From positions 95,010 to 159,009 of the forward strand of contig NZ_SZUU01000012.1 in NCBI RefSeq assembly GCF_019583405.1: DNA of 64,000 nucleotides, read 5' to 3'. Positions 18,517-27,209 of this stretch are shown here, piece by piece. Position 1 is the first letter of the stretch. Every line of letters begins with the position of its first letter. The DNA comes from Bacteroides fragilis. GTDB taxonomy: Bacteria; Bacteroidota; Bacteroidia; Bacteroidales; Bacteroidaceae. The notes below the pieces were generated by a model. The model saw only the letters and a list, made by a program, of their open reading frames with translations. It did no database searches and was not told the DNA's origin. The position numbers and the translations under genes are program-made.

Positions 18517-18573
18517 ATGGCAATAAATGGCAATAAAATTGATAGCAGTTTATCCAAAATCTTTTTACCTTTG
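18517..18573 (+). promoter_or_regulatory. Tandem ATGGCAATAA operator and promoter (copy 1)
   Basis: ATGGCAATAA occurs twice in tandem (18517-18526, 18527-18536), 29 bases before the -7 box TACCTTTG (18566-18573). About 70 bases (18506-18576) are nearly identical to 21427-21499, upstream of peptide B. So the lipoprotein gene at 18603 probably belongs to the regulon of regulator B. Confidence 0.7.
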
Positions 18574-18602
18574 CTGTATTGTTAATCTAATCTAATAAAG
18601 TT

Positions 18603-19721
18603 ATGAAGAATATCTTGTTAACACTTCTCTTGTTTATACTTTTTTCATGTAAAAGCACTGGAGATAAAACCGACTGTGAAGTATTACATGTCGATTTGGT
18701 TGAACGCCCTGTTGCAACAGAAGAATTATTTTCTAAAATATCTGTCATTCCATTGGAAACCAATGATAGTTCCTTTCTTGTAAGGCCTGTAAAAGTTATT
18801 ATAAAAGATAACAGATATTATATTGTCGATGAAGGGGTTCCGGCTGTGTTTTCTTTTGATGAAGAAGGGCATCTTTTGCATAAAATAGGTAAAAAGGGAC
18901 AAGGTCCCGGAGAGTATCGTGAAATATACGATGCCGTTATTAAAGAGAAAGAAAATGCAGTGTATATGCTATCTCCATTTGGCTCTCTTTATGTGTATTC
19001 TCTGGATGGAAAATTCATAAAAGAAATAGAACTGCCAACGAGGGCAAATTATCAATTGATAGAGGAGCTGGAGAGTAAGTATTTCGTTACATGGACACTT
19101 CCTGCCTCTGAGAATGAAAATTGTATCAGCGTTATTTCTAAAGAGTCTTTCAAGAATGTGAAAGAATTTTGGCATGTTCCTCCCGTTCTCACTACTCTGA
19201 ATTCTAAACCTTTTTATAATTATGAACATAAAGTATATTTCTCCAATCCTTATCAAAATGAAGTATATGAAGTAAGGACAGATAGCTTACGGGTTGCATA
19301 CCGTTGGGATTTTGGAAAAGATAATCTTGATTTGAAGGAGTATGGATTCACTTTATTAGAGGATCAAAAGGTTGAGGAATACAAATTAATGTTGCAGTAT
19401 TTACGTGATTCTACTGTGCCTTATTTATTAAGGCATCAATTTCAGAATAAAAAATATTATTATACCATGTTGACGTTTGGCTTTCGGCATCGGATAAATC
19501 TGTTTTATCGAAAGGATGACGGCAAGAGTTTCTTTTTTGAGAAAACAGCGGAAGGTGTTTTGCTCCATCCTTTAGCCTTTAATGAAGATTTCCTGACTTG
19601 TATTGTTTTCAATGAAGACTTTCCAAACTATGAAAAAGTGCTTCCTCCGGAGGAATATCAGAAGCTGGAAGAGCGTTTAGAAGATGATAACCCCTGTTTA
19701 ATCAAATTTTATTTTAAATGA
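18603..19721 (+). CDS. 6-bladed beta-propeller lipoprotein
   Basis: 372 residues with an SPII signal (LFILFSC, Cys at about residue 16). The typical start of the family follows: SKISVIPLETNDSSFL (about 45-60), then a strand-rich repeat pattern with the KIGKKGQGPGEYREI motif (about 95-110). It is separated from the preceding propeller gene by a duplicated operator-promoter shared with peptide B, and its stop overlaps the start of a truncated lipoprotein remnant. The role is unknown; surface location is inferred from the lipobox. Confidence 0.7.
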   Translation: MKNILLTLLLFILFSCKSTGDKTDCEVLHVDLVERPVATEELFSKISVIPLETNDSSFLVRPVKVIIKDNRYYIVDEGVPAVFSFDEEGHLLHKIGKKGQGPGEYREIYDAVIKEKENAVYMLSPFGSLYVYSLDGKFIKEIELPTRANYQLIEELESKYFVTWTLPASENENCISVISKESFKNVKEFWHVPPVLTTLNSKPFYNYEHKVYFSNPYQNEVYEVRTDSLRVAYRWDFGKDNLDLKEYGFTLLEDQKVEEYKLMLQYLRDSTVPYLLRHQFQNKKYYYTMLTFGFRHRINLFYRKDDGKSFFFEKTAEGVLLHPLAFNEDFLTCIVFNEDFPNYEKVLPPEEYQKLEERLEDDNPCLIKFYFK

Positions 19722-19968
19722 AAAATCTTATACTGGTGTTAGGTTGTTTTTTCTTTCTAATCTCATGTCAGCAGACCGAGAAGGAAAAACTTGAAGAACT
19801 TGTTAAAAATTGGTATGGGAAGGAGGTACTATTGTAAAGAAAGTGATACTGGATAGATGGGGTATATGCATCTCGGTGGATAGTAATGATGAGCGACTCT
19901 GCCTGATGACAAAGGAAACGGATGGTGGAGAAGAACGTTATCATTATTATTGTTATCAGTTAAACTGA
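19718..19968 (+). pseudogene. Fused remnants of two lipoprotein genes
   Basis: The first part (19718-19837) encodes 39 residues: an SPII signal (FFFLISC) and EELVKNWYGKEVLL. It matches the start of the thioredoxin-like/DUF1573 lipoproteins at 23523 and 32129 and then stops. The second part (from 19838) begins in mid-gene and encodes KKVILDRWGICISVDSND to YCYQLN, nearly the C-terminus of the propeller gene ending at 25679. A deletion has joined the two. The first ATG overlaps the upstream stop codon. Confidence 0.7.
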
Positions 19969-20003
19969 CTTTTTTGTTAGGATGTTACGAGTTTGCTTGA
20001 TAT
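19838..20003 (+). repeat. 165-base direct repeat (copy 1)
   Basis: This segment matches 25550-25713 with only a handful of differences. It covers the end of a propeller lipoprotein gene and the following intergenic bases. Confidence 0.75.
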
Positions 20004-20029
20004 GTATATTTTTTGTTTTTCAAATCTTT

Positions 20030-20225
20030 CTTTATGCAGGGGTGGAACAGACAAGCGGGAGGAGACTTTGTTATTTTCGGGCAATAACCGTGATGAATTT
20101 GAAACGGTACTGAATACAATCTATTTTGGAGGAATATTGGAATTAGTTGACTCGTACAAGAGTTCTTGTTTGCGTGTGAAATGAACAGAATGCTTACAAA
20201 CTGTTTTGTATATCTCTAAATTTGT
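20030..20225 (+). pseudogene. Remnants of transglutaminase-like and propeller lipoprotein genes
   Basis: 20040-20115 matches the region after the lipobox of the gene at 33053 (GGGTDKREETLLFSGNNRDEFETVL here, GGQGRQVEEALSLSGNNRNELEAVL there; each read in short blocks). It then switches to a piece like residues 220-235 of the 17405 lipoprotein (YFGGILELVDS). Another frame ends with NEQNAYKLFCISLN, matching its C-terminus. The same 3' tail recurs at 26915-26960. No intact gene remains. Confidence 0.65.
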
Positions 20226-20271
20226 TATTTAATTTTTTTCTGTCTTTTAGCTTCTTGTTAGGAAATAATAT

Positions 20272-20279
20272 TATTTTTG
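20272..20279 (+). promoter_or_regulatory. -7 box of regulator B promoter
   Basis: TATTTTTG lies 18 bases before the ATG at 20298. The surrounding block, AGGAAATAATATTATTTTTG and the following GTCAGTAAAATAAATCGAAA, recurs upstream of regulator C (28775-28782) and, as a scar, at 27010-27017. Confidence 0.6.
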
Positions 20280-20297
20280 TCAGTAAAATAAATCGAA

Positions 20298-21437
20298 ATG
20301 ACAAAAAATGAATTGCTTTCGTGTGTTATTGGAGTGATAATCCTATCACTATTGGTTGGAGCCTATTTCTATCAACGAAATAAGATGGGCATACATAAAC
20401 AGGCGGAGAATCTATTCGTACAGATGCTTCAAGAAGAGATGGAAAGAAAAGAAAGAGATTTAAATCTATTTCACTTGTTTGCTGAGAGTTCATCTGATAC
20501 TCTACCTTTGAAAATTTACATTACAACAGCAGAAGGGAAAAAAGCGTACGAGGTTGATTCTTTGAAAAGTAAAAAGAACATTTCTCGGAATCTGAGAAAC
20601 CGGTCAATACACTCTATCCTATGTGAGAAATCCCATTTATTGCCGGATTCTTTAAATGAACATTGGCGGAGTATGCTTAAGAAAGATCACATTGATACAG
20701 AGTCTGCGGTGCGTGTGCAGATGGAAAATCTTCAGGGAAAGATTGTTAGTTCATCAAGTGACGATTGTGTGTGGGATACTTCTTTGGGGGTTGTAACTTC
20801 ATATATAGGCAATCGTTGTGAGATAGAGGTCATCGGTCTTTTAGCTTTTAGTTGGAAAACAATATTATGGTATCATTGGCAACCTTTTGGATGGATTGTA
20901 ATTTGTTTGTTATTGACGCTTTTATTTATCTGCTTTTATTATAAAATGGTAAATCGGCCTCCGGAATTAAAGGAGGTTCCTTATGAGGTTGTCGTTGAAA
21001 AGGAAGTCGTTGTTGAGAAAGAGGTGATTCGTGAGATAATAGTTGAAAAAGAAACATCTCCGGAAGAAAAGGCACCTCTAATAAAGCAGATTTGTAAAGT
21101 AGAAGGACAACTATATAGTTTACGTCATGGAGTTGTTTTTGATGCCCGGAATAGAGTTCTTAATTGTAATGGCAAGAAAATGTCTTTGTCCCCCCAGCAA
21201 TGTCAGATTCTAAAGCTTTTTTTAGATGCTCCCGATTATACGGTGACTGATGAGGATATCATTAAGTTTATTTGGAAAGGTCAATCGAACGTTCAGATAA
21301 ATATGTTTTGTTCTGCCGGAAACAAATTAGGGAAGAGATTAGAGCAAACTGGTTGTGGTGTTTGTTTCAGGCGTTTTGGAAGCGATCGTTATCGTATGTT
21401 GTTCATAGATGACCTTGTTGACAATGATTTGACATGA
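20298..21437 (+). CDS. Membrane-tethered winged-helix regulator B
   Basis: 379 residues. Same architecture as regulators A and C: transmembrane helix (about 7-25), periplasmic domain with KSKKNISRNLRNRSIHSILC (about 94-113), second transmembrane helix (about 195-216), linker, C-terminal winged helix (about 272-375; KKMSLSPQQCQILKLFLDAPDY). The linker is not a long coiled coil but repeats VVVEKEVV-like units (about 225-250). The tandem ATGGCAATAA operator begins at the gene's own stop codon, and peptide B follows. A second copy of that operator lies at 18517. Target assignment is inferred from position. Confidence 0.75.
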   Translation: MTKNELLSCVIGVIILSLLVGAYFYQRNKMGIHKQAENLFVQMLQEEMERKERDLNLFHLFAESSSDTLPLKIYITTAEGKKAYEVDSLKSKKNISRNLRNRSIHSILCEKSHLLPDSLNEHWRSMLKKDHIDTESAVRVQMENLQGKIVSSSSDDCVWDTSLGVVTSYIGNRCEIEVIGLLAFSWKTILWYHWQPFGWIVICLLLTLLFICFYYKMVNRPPELKEVPYEVVVEKEVVVEKEVIREIIVEKETSPEEKAPLIKQICKVEGQLYSLRHGVVFDARNRVLNCNGKKMSLSPQQCQILKLFLDAPDYTVTDEDIIKFIWKGQSNVQINMFCSAGNKLGKRLEQTGCGVCFRRFGSDRYRMLFIDDLVDNDLT

Positions 21438-21496
21438 ATGGCAATAAATGGCAATAAAATTGATAGCAGTTTATCCAAAATCTCTTTTTACCTTTG
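21438..21496 (+). promoter_or_regulatory. Tandem ATGGCAATAA operator and promoter of peptide B
   Basis: Two direct 10-base repeats (21438-21447, 21448-21457) lie 31 bases before the -7 box TACCTTTG (21489-21496); the peptide B ATG is at 21529. About 70 bases here are duplicated at 18506-18576. Confidence 0.75.
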
Positions 21497-21528
21497 CTGC
21501 CAGTTATTAACACTTATACTTTGAAACC

Positions 21529-21762
21529 ATGAAAAACTATATGAAATTGATCTTTGGGCTTGGTTTAATAGCCTTGGTCGGGTATTGGCCTGCCGCGAAA
21601 ACTCCTAAGAGAGTAAATTCCTTATTCTTGCAAAATGTAGAGGCGCTTGCCGGTAGTGAACACGTTACCAATTTAGGTTGCTTAGATGACGGATCTGTAG
21701 ATTGTCCTATTAACCATATCAAAGTAGAATATGTGGTTCAAGGATTTAGTCTTGGGGAGTGA
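21529..21762 (+). CDS. NVEALA-type secreted peptide B
   Basis: 77 residues: hydrophobic helix (about 7-20), LFLQNVEALA (32-41), then a mature part with Cys 51 and Cys 59 in CLDDGSVDCPINHIKVE, ending GFSLGE. It shares the C-terminal block and Cys spacing with peptides A and C. The residues between NVEALA and the first Cys differ completely among the three (GSEHVTNLG here). Transcription from the tandem-operator promoter is expected, and the longer NVEALA gene at 22038 probably continues the same transcript. Confidence 0.75.
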   Translation: MKNYMKLIFGLGLIALVGYWPAAKTPKRVNSLFLQNVEALAGSEHVTNLGCLDDGSVDCPINHIKVEYVVQGFSLGE

Positions 21763-21808
21763 GTGCTCTTTTATATAAATCTTATCACACTAGAATCATT
21801 CATTGCAT

Positions 21809-22037
21809 TATTAACTTGGGTTAGAAAGGGAGTGGAACGATCTACGTTCGAGAAAAGTCTTAGAATCGTCCACTCCCGGATAACCCTTAAAAAAGGAGGT
21901 TGCCCGGCACGAAGATAGCGAAAAATTCATTGGAATGAGTAAATGTAGCATATACTTTTTCTACGGAGGAGGTGGCTCCCCGAAAGAGAGACACGACAAA
22001 CAAAAGAATTACTAACCTCGTAAAAAATATGTAAGTT
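21809..22037 (+). ncRNA. Conserved structured 5' leader of NVEALA gene (copy 1)
   Basis: About 229 bases directly upstream of the ATG at 22038, almost identical to 30499-30726 and to the truncated 27024-27209. A strong hairpin is formed by 21828-21841 with 21865-21877 (13 pairs, one bulge). A smaller A-loop hairpin (AACCC/GGGTT-like, about 21882-21902) shows compensating changes between copies. A purine-rich GGAGGAGGTGGCTCC block follows. No protein frame is conserved. It probably acts as a cis-regulatory mRNA leader. Confidence 0.55.
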
Positions 22038-22301
22038 ATGAGTAAGAAGATTTTTGCGGCCCTGATAGTCGCTGTAGTTGCAACTTTTGCAGGCTACAAT
22101 ATATATCAGTCACAGAGAGCAGAAATGTCGATATCGGATTTGGCAATGGCTAATGTAGAAGCGTTGGCTAGAGATGAGGCTAACAGTAATGGCAATACGG
22201 GTCCAAGTGAATTGTACGATTGTCCATGGTTATTCACTGGTGACGGAACACATTGTAAATGTGAAAATATGGCTCCATGTACAGCGGTCCTTTGTGATTA
22301 A
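22038..22301 (+). CDS. NVEALA family protein, variant B2
   Basis: 87 residues. The N-terminus MSKKIFAALIVAVVATFAGY is a signal/transmembrane helix identical or nearly so in the copies at 27210 and 30727. It is followed by SDLAMANVEALA (about 35-46). The 41-residue mature part has five cysteines and no similarity to the other copies. Processing after the NVEALA motif is inferred. It is followed 59 bases later by a propeller lipoprotein, the same order as at 27210 and 30727. Confidence 0.75.
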   Translation: MSKKIFAALIVAVVATFAGYNIYQSQRAEMSISDLAMANVEALARDEANSNGNTGPSELYDCPWLFTGDGTHCKCENMAPCTAVLCD

Positions 22302-22360
22302 CATACATATAGGCTGTAGCTAAGATGCTGCAGCCTTATTATTAATTTTAGTAAGTTGAA

Positions 22361-23530
22361 ATGATTTGTATGTTTTATAGAATATTAGCAATTTGTGCCT
22401 TTGCTATGACCTTATTGGGTTGTGGACATAAAGAAAAAGTAAGTGTGTTTGTGACGAATGATATGAAAGACTCCTGTTTGGTCAGTTCTCTTTCTAATAC
22501 TCTTGATATGAATTCTTATGTAGATTCTCTTTCTTTTATTTCATTAGATGATTCAGATGCGAACTCATTTATAAAAGATATAAATAAGTGTATAATAAAA
22601 AATGATCGTATCTATATTTTGGATTTTTTTGGAACAGAGTCTGTTAAAGTATTTGATTTGTCTGGAAAGTTTCTTTTTATGGTAGGAGCCAAGGGCGGAG
22701 GTCCTGGAGAGTTTTTTCGTACTTTCGATTTTGATGTCAATGATAATGGGATTTACCTTTTAGATGTCCGAAATAGAAAAATCATAGAATATGCTTTAGA
22801 TAATTCCTTTAGAGAAGAATATCGTTATGATGGTAAACTGTCTGGAATCAATAGCTTTTTCGTAACTAATCAATCTAATTTCGTACTTGGAATGGATAAG
22901 GAAATATATGATGATGCCAAAGTTCTATTAGTAAATCAGGAATTTGAAATTATCCAACATATACTTCCTTTTAATGAGAAAGATACTCAAGGGCAATTGA
23001 AGATTGGGAGTTTTAGAAGATGTGGCGATAATATTGTTTTTTACTACCCTGTTTCTGATGATATTTATTTATTTGAAAAATCGGGTGAGTTGGGTAAAAA
23101 ATATTCTATTTCTTTAAATGCTCAACCTATACCAGATGAGATTAGAAGTGACTATAATAAAGTAGTATCAGAAAGGAAATTAGGTGGGTTTAATTATTTT
23201 CATGAATCTGTTTATTATAATGGTAACTTATTTCTGGCTACTATGTTTTATGGTTCTTCCAAAGCGTTGTTTTGTTTGGATATTGTGAATCAAAAGTATA
23301 TTATAAAGAGTTATGAAGGAATAATGGAATTATTTAAGAAGTTATCGATTCGTGATTTTAATTTTCCTGTGTATGCAGATAATAACCAGATAGTGTGTGC
23401 CATGAATCAAATGATTTATGAGAAGATAGAAGAGAAAGAGATGATAGACCCTGCATATATAGAAATGTTAAAAGAAGGTGGGACTTTATTACTTGTTTAT
23501 CATTTAAGAAATGATAAAACTCATGAATGA
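22361..23530 (+). CDS. 6-bladed beta-propeller lipoprotein
   Basis: 389 residues. Signal peptide with lipobox (MTLLGC, Cys at about 21). The family opening SLSFISLDDSDANSFI (about 55-70) and VGAKGGGPGEFFRTF (about 107-121) are clear. Repeated strand patterns follow, such as VKVFDLSGKFLFM and IYLLDVRNRKIIEYA. Its last codons overlap the next lipoprotein gene, so the two are translationally linked. Function unknown; surface exposure is inferred. Confidence 0.7.
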   Translation: MICMFYRILAICAFAMTLLGCGHKEKVSVFVTNDMKDSCLVSSLSNTLDMNSYVDSLSFISLDDSDANSFIKDINKCIIKNDRIYILDFFGTESVKVFDLSGKFLFMVGAKGGGPGEFFRTFDFDVNDNGIYLLDVRNRKIIEYALDNSFREEYRYDGKLSGINSFFVTNQSNFVLGMDKEIYDDAKVLLVNQEFEIIQHILPFNEKDTQGQLKIGSFRRCGDNIVFYYPVSDDIYLFEKSGELGKKYSISLNAQPIPDEIRSDYNKVVSERKLGGFNYFHESVYYNGNLFLATMFYGSSKALFCLDIVNQKYIIKSYEGIMELFKKLSIRDFNFPVYADNNQIVCAMNQMIYEKIEEKEMIDPAYIEMLKEGGTLLLVYHLRNDKTHE

Positions 23531-24392
23531 CAAAATTTACATTCTAATATTAAGTTGTGTTCTATTTATTTCTTGTGGCAATAGTTCTTTACCTTCAAAG
23601 AATCAACAAGAATTATCAGAAATAGTCAATGAATTGATGGGGAAACATATTGTATTTCCTAAGGTGATGTATAATGATAGGGCTATTGATTCATTGTTGA
23701 AGATGGATTATAAATTGGTCGTTTATACCGATTCTGTCGGATGTACAGAGTGTCATTTATCATTAGGAGAGTGGTCAGTGAAGATCCGAGAAATGAAAGT
23801 AATAAATAAAAATCTATCTTTTGTATTTATTGTAAATAACTCAAGTGAACTTGTTATTAGAAGTTTATTGAATAAGAATCGATTTGATTATCCGGTGTTT
23901 ATTGATCACAATAATTCTTTTTATAAGTTGAATTCTTTAAAAAAAGATCATCGATTTCAAGTCTTTTTATTGGATAGAGAAAATAATATATTGCTTATAG
24001 GGGATCCGATACGAAATGATGCAATATGGGAGTTATATAAGAAAACGTTGAATGATGAGGAGAGTGTTCCATTTAAGCGATATAGTAATAGAGAGATTGC
24101 TGTTAGTGCTACCACTATTAATTTGGGGGAGTTCTCTTCCGAGCAATCTCAATCTTGTATTTTTACTTTATATAATACGGGTGAAAATATGCTTGTCATT
24201 AATGATGTGGTTACCTCTTGTGGGTGTACTTCAGTGGAGTATTCAAAAGAACCGGTTTCGCCAGGGAAGTCTTTGGATATCATTGTAACTTATAAAGCGG
24301 ATCATCCGGAGCACTTTAATAAAACTATTACGGTATACTGTAACTCTTCCGCGTCTCCATTGCGGTTAAAGATAATGGGGAATGCTAAATAG
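23523..24392 (+). CDS. Lipoprotein with thioredoxin-like and DUF1573 domains
   Basis: 289 residues from ATG 23523, which lies inside the stop region of the previous gene (an ATG at 23511 would add four residues). The lipobox is LFISC. Residues about 60-170 look like a thioredoxin fold with the CxxC pair in DSVGCTECHLSL. Residues about 195-289 form a DUF1573 Ig-like domain with TSCGCTSVEYSKEPVSPG and the ending VTYKADHPEHF. Its paralogue at 32129 follows a propeller gene in the same way. A redox or disulphide role for the Cys-rich NVEALA products is an inference from context. Confidence 0.75.
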   Translation: MNDKIYILILSCVLFISCGNSSLPSKNQQELSEIVNELMGKHIVFPKVMYNDRAIDSLLKMDYKLVVYTDSVGCTECHLSLGEWSVKIREMKVINKNLSFVFIVNNSSELVIRSLLNKNRFDYPVFIDHNNSFYKLNSLKKDHRFQVFLLDRENNILLIGDPIRNDAIWELYKKTLNDEESVPFKRYSNREIAVSATTINLGEFSSEQSQSCIFTLYNTGENMLVINDVVTSCGCTSVEYSKEPVSPGKSLDIIVTYKADHPEHFNKTITVYCNSSASPLRLKIMGNAK

Positions 24393-24627
24393 TTTGAAAT
24401 GAAGAGTTAATTGAATATATTTGTTGAACTTTAAATAGGATTGCTGGCAATAACTTATAGGTCCTTTATAATTATTAAATGTAAAATGTATCTGCTGGAC
24501 GTGGATTGTAGTATAGAACTCGTTGATTTGGAGGGTTGTGGAAGCATCTGGCTGATTAGATAGTAGGTTAGGAAAGTAGAAAAATATTTGCCTGATTGAA
24601 GTGGGATAGTGACTTTATAGAATAAAT

Positions 24628-25679
24628 ATGAATCATATGAGATTTAATTTAGTCGTTTTATTTGTAATTTTACTTTTTTTCTCTTCTTGTGGCAGGGAAG
24701 AAAAAACTGTGTATGATTTTCCTTTAGAACAATCGCTTAAGAGTGATAGGGAAGTTAGTTTAAACAAGGAACTATTAGCTCCCTATCTGATGTGTTCTTA
24801 TGATTCCACTCTGTGTCTAATAGATTGGACTGCCAATCCGATGGTGCATGTTTATAACATGAATACAGGGAAAGAGATGGTTGCTTTTGGGAATAAAGGC
24901 ATGGGGCCGGATGATTTTCTATCTATATCCCAAATGTATGTAGATATGGATAAGCGTTCTTTGGTACTGTATGATCAGTCTTTGCAAACTATAAGTTTTT
25001 TTCAAATGGACAGTTTAGCTCAAGGAAGTCTCTCAAAGATAGATTTTATTTCAGCTCCTAAGTTAGGAATGAATAGGGTATATGCATATTCGGATTCCAT
25101 ATTTTACGGGAGTGGGACTTTTGAAAGTGGCCTGATAGCGAAATGCAATCAGAAAGAGATTTTAAATCAATATCTCCCTTTTCCACAAACAGAGCAAGCG
25201 GTAAACGGGATGTAAACTATTTGTTGTTCCAGGGGGATCTTATTATGAAGCCGGATAAAAAACGTTTTGCTTACTTGTCGTATGAGTGCGATTTATTATC
25301 TATTCAGAAAGTGGTAAATGACACGTGCCTGGAAAGTGTAGTACATTTGAATACGTATACGCCGGTATTTGAGAATCAATCTACTAACGAAGTGTCTTCT
25401 GTTGATGTCTCTGCCGATTCTCCTAAAGGATTTCTTCGTGGGGTAGCCACTGAAAACTATATTTATGCACTTTACAGTGGGCAAATTGGGAAAAATAAGG
25501 CAATAGCAAATGAAGTTTATGTATTTGATTGGGAAGGACGTGCTGTAAAGAAAGTGATATTAGATAGATGGGGTGTATGCATCTCGGTGGATAGTAATGA
25601 TGAACGACTCTGCCTGATGACAAAGGAAACGGATGGTGGAGAAGAGCGTTATCATTATTATTGTTATCGGTTAAACTGA
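24628..25679 (+). pseudogene. TolB-like propeller lipoprotein broken by a frameshift
   Basis: The first frame (24628-25215) gives an SPII signal (LLFFSSC) and propeller start with FGNKGMGPDDFLSI, then stops after EQAVNGM. The correct frame continues just before that point as SGKRDVNYLLF, running to YCYRLN at 25679. A single-base indel near 25190-25205 explains it. Together the parts make about 350 residues, the normal family length. The 3' 130 bases are duplicated at 19838. A sequencing error or programmed frameshift cannot be excluded, but no slippery site is obvious. Confidence 0.7.
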
Positions 25680-25713
25680 CTTTTTGGTTAGGGTGTTATG
25701 GGTTTGCTTGATA
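25550..25713 (+). repeat. 165-base direct repeat (copy 2)
   Basis: Partner of 19838-20003. It covers the last 43 codons of the frameshifted propeller gene and the bases after it. Confidence 0.75.
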
Positions 25714-25758
25714 TACTTTAAAAATGAAATATACGTTAGTTGTTTAAAAGTAACGAAG

Positions 25759-26802
25759 ATGAAACAAAAATATATCTTATTTCTTTCATTGTGTTTTGTA
25801 TTTTTCTCATGTAGGAAGAACGATGTTGATTCGGTTTATTCATTTGACACAGCATGCGAAATTGTAGACTATAATCTTATTTGTTCAGATGAAGATGCTC
25901 CTTGGGGAGCTATAATGAATATGGAAATAGTAGACAGCATTTTGGTTCTTCAGCATGCAATGGATGAATATGCTTTTTCATTTATTAATGTAAATAATGG
26001 GGAGCTATTATCTCAATGGGGGCGTACAGGCGAAGGACCAGAAGAGTTTATAGATTTCGGGTCTGGTTTTGAAATTGTTGACTCGAGAATTGTTTTTCTG
26101 GAGCGAATGAAGAAAGCAAGGATTTCGGTATCAATATCCGATATCTTAAGCAAAAAAGAACATCCGGATATAATAAGGGAGACTTATCCTTATAGTGTGG
26201 ATTTCAGGGCTTTGGAGATTAATACTGTTGGCAATAAAAAGATAGTGACCGGCGGGTTTAAGGAAGGTTATTGGGGAGCTCTTGACTCACAGAATCATAT
26301 TATACCTCATGTGGCAGAGCTTCCTTTTGATGCGGGTGAGGTGTCCGGTTTAGAGAAGGGTACCGTTTTCGGAGGTATATTGAAGGCAAGTAGCAAACAA
26401 TCCAAATTTGTGCTTTCAATACGTGCTTCTGATGTTTTCGAAATTTATCGTGTTTCTGACGATGGAATAAATCGTGTCTATGTGAGTCCTTTTAAGCATA
26501 TTCCGAAAACCTGGAAGAAGGGAGGCGGTTATGCAATTGATTATAACCAAAGTATTGGAGGAATAAAAAATATAGCAGTCTCGGATGACTTGATTTGTTT
26601 TTCACTCTTTTTACAAAATTACAATGAGGCTGCAAAAACAGACTTTGCGTCTAATGAGCTGTTCTGTTTTGATTGGGATGGGAATAAAGTGAAAAAATAT
26701 GTGTTACCTTTTCCTATAGGTAATTTCTGTATTGATGAAACTCATATCTATGGAGTTCGGAACTTTGAAGATAAAATTATCATTTATCGTTTTAACATGT
26801 AA
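25759..26802 (+). CDS. TolB-like 6-bladed beta-propeller lipoprotein
   Basis: 347 residues from ATG 25759; this start gives a clean signal peptide and lipobox (CFVFFSC, Cys at about 17). The propeller pattern begins at VDYNLICSDEDAPWGAIM, with the family motif WGRTGEGPEEFIDF (about 92-105). It ends FCIDETHIYGVRNFEDKIIIYRF. It is the last intact gene before a deletion scar (26915-27030). The ligand is unknown. Confidence 0.7.
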   Translation: MKQKYILFLSLCFVFFSCRKNDVDSVYSFDTACEIVDYNLICSDEDAPWGAIMNMEIVDSILVLQHAMDEYAFSFINVNNGELLSQWGRTGEGPEEFIDFGSGFEIVDSRIVFLERMKKARISVSISDILSKKEHPDIIRETYPYSVDFRALEINTVGNKKIVTGGFKEGYWGALDSQNHIIPHVAELPFDAGEVSGLEKGTVFGGILKASSKQSKFVLSIRASDVFEIYRVSDDGINRVYVSPFKHIPKTWKKGGGYAIDYNQSIGGIKNIAVSDDLICFSLFLQNYNEAAKTDFASNELFCFDWDGNKVKKYVLPFPIGNFCIDETHIYGVRNFEDKIIIYRFNM

Positions 26803-27023
26803 TCTGAGTTTTGATGCGCAGTTAATGCAGATATAGCATCACTGGTGGGTGCTTTAGATTTAAAATGTTCTTTTGGAATGATTGATAATCGCATAGTTAG
26901 AGCCTTTTTTGAGTGTGAAATGGGCAGAATGTTTATAAACTGTTTTGTATATCTCTAAATTTGTAACTTAATTTTTTCGATATTTAAGCTTCTTATCAGG
27001 AAATAACCTTATTTTTGTCAGTA
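26803..27023 (+). pseudogene. Deletion scar: lipoprotein tail and regulator promoter without the regulator
   Basis: 26915-27020 matches 20173-20287: the end of a decayed propeller gene followed by a regulator promoter (TATTTTTG at 27010-27017, then GTCAGTA). Instead of a regulator start, the sequence passes at about 27023 straight into the NVEALA leader, at a point equal to 21848 of the intact module. About 1.55 kb carrying a regulator and a short peptide gene is missing. Confidence 0.7.
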
Positions 27024-27209
27024 GGTTCCAGAAAAGTCTTAGAATTGTCCACTTTCGGATAACCTTTAAAAAAGGAGATTGTCCGGCACGAAGATAGCTC
27101 ATTGGAATGAGTAAATGTAGTATTCACTTTTTCTACGGAGGAGGTGGCTCCCCGAAAGAGAGACACGACAAATAAAAGAATTACTAACCTCGTAAAAAAT
27201 ATGTAAGTT
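27024..27209 (+). ncRNA. Conserved NVEALA 5' leader (copy 2, 5' truncated)
   Basis: It matches 21848-22037 but lacks the 5' arm of the large hairpin; only the 3' arm, with changes (GTCCACTTTCGG), is left. The downstream part to the ATG is nearly identical to the other copies, including the GGAGGAGGTGGCTCC block. Confidence 0.6.
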
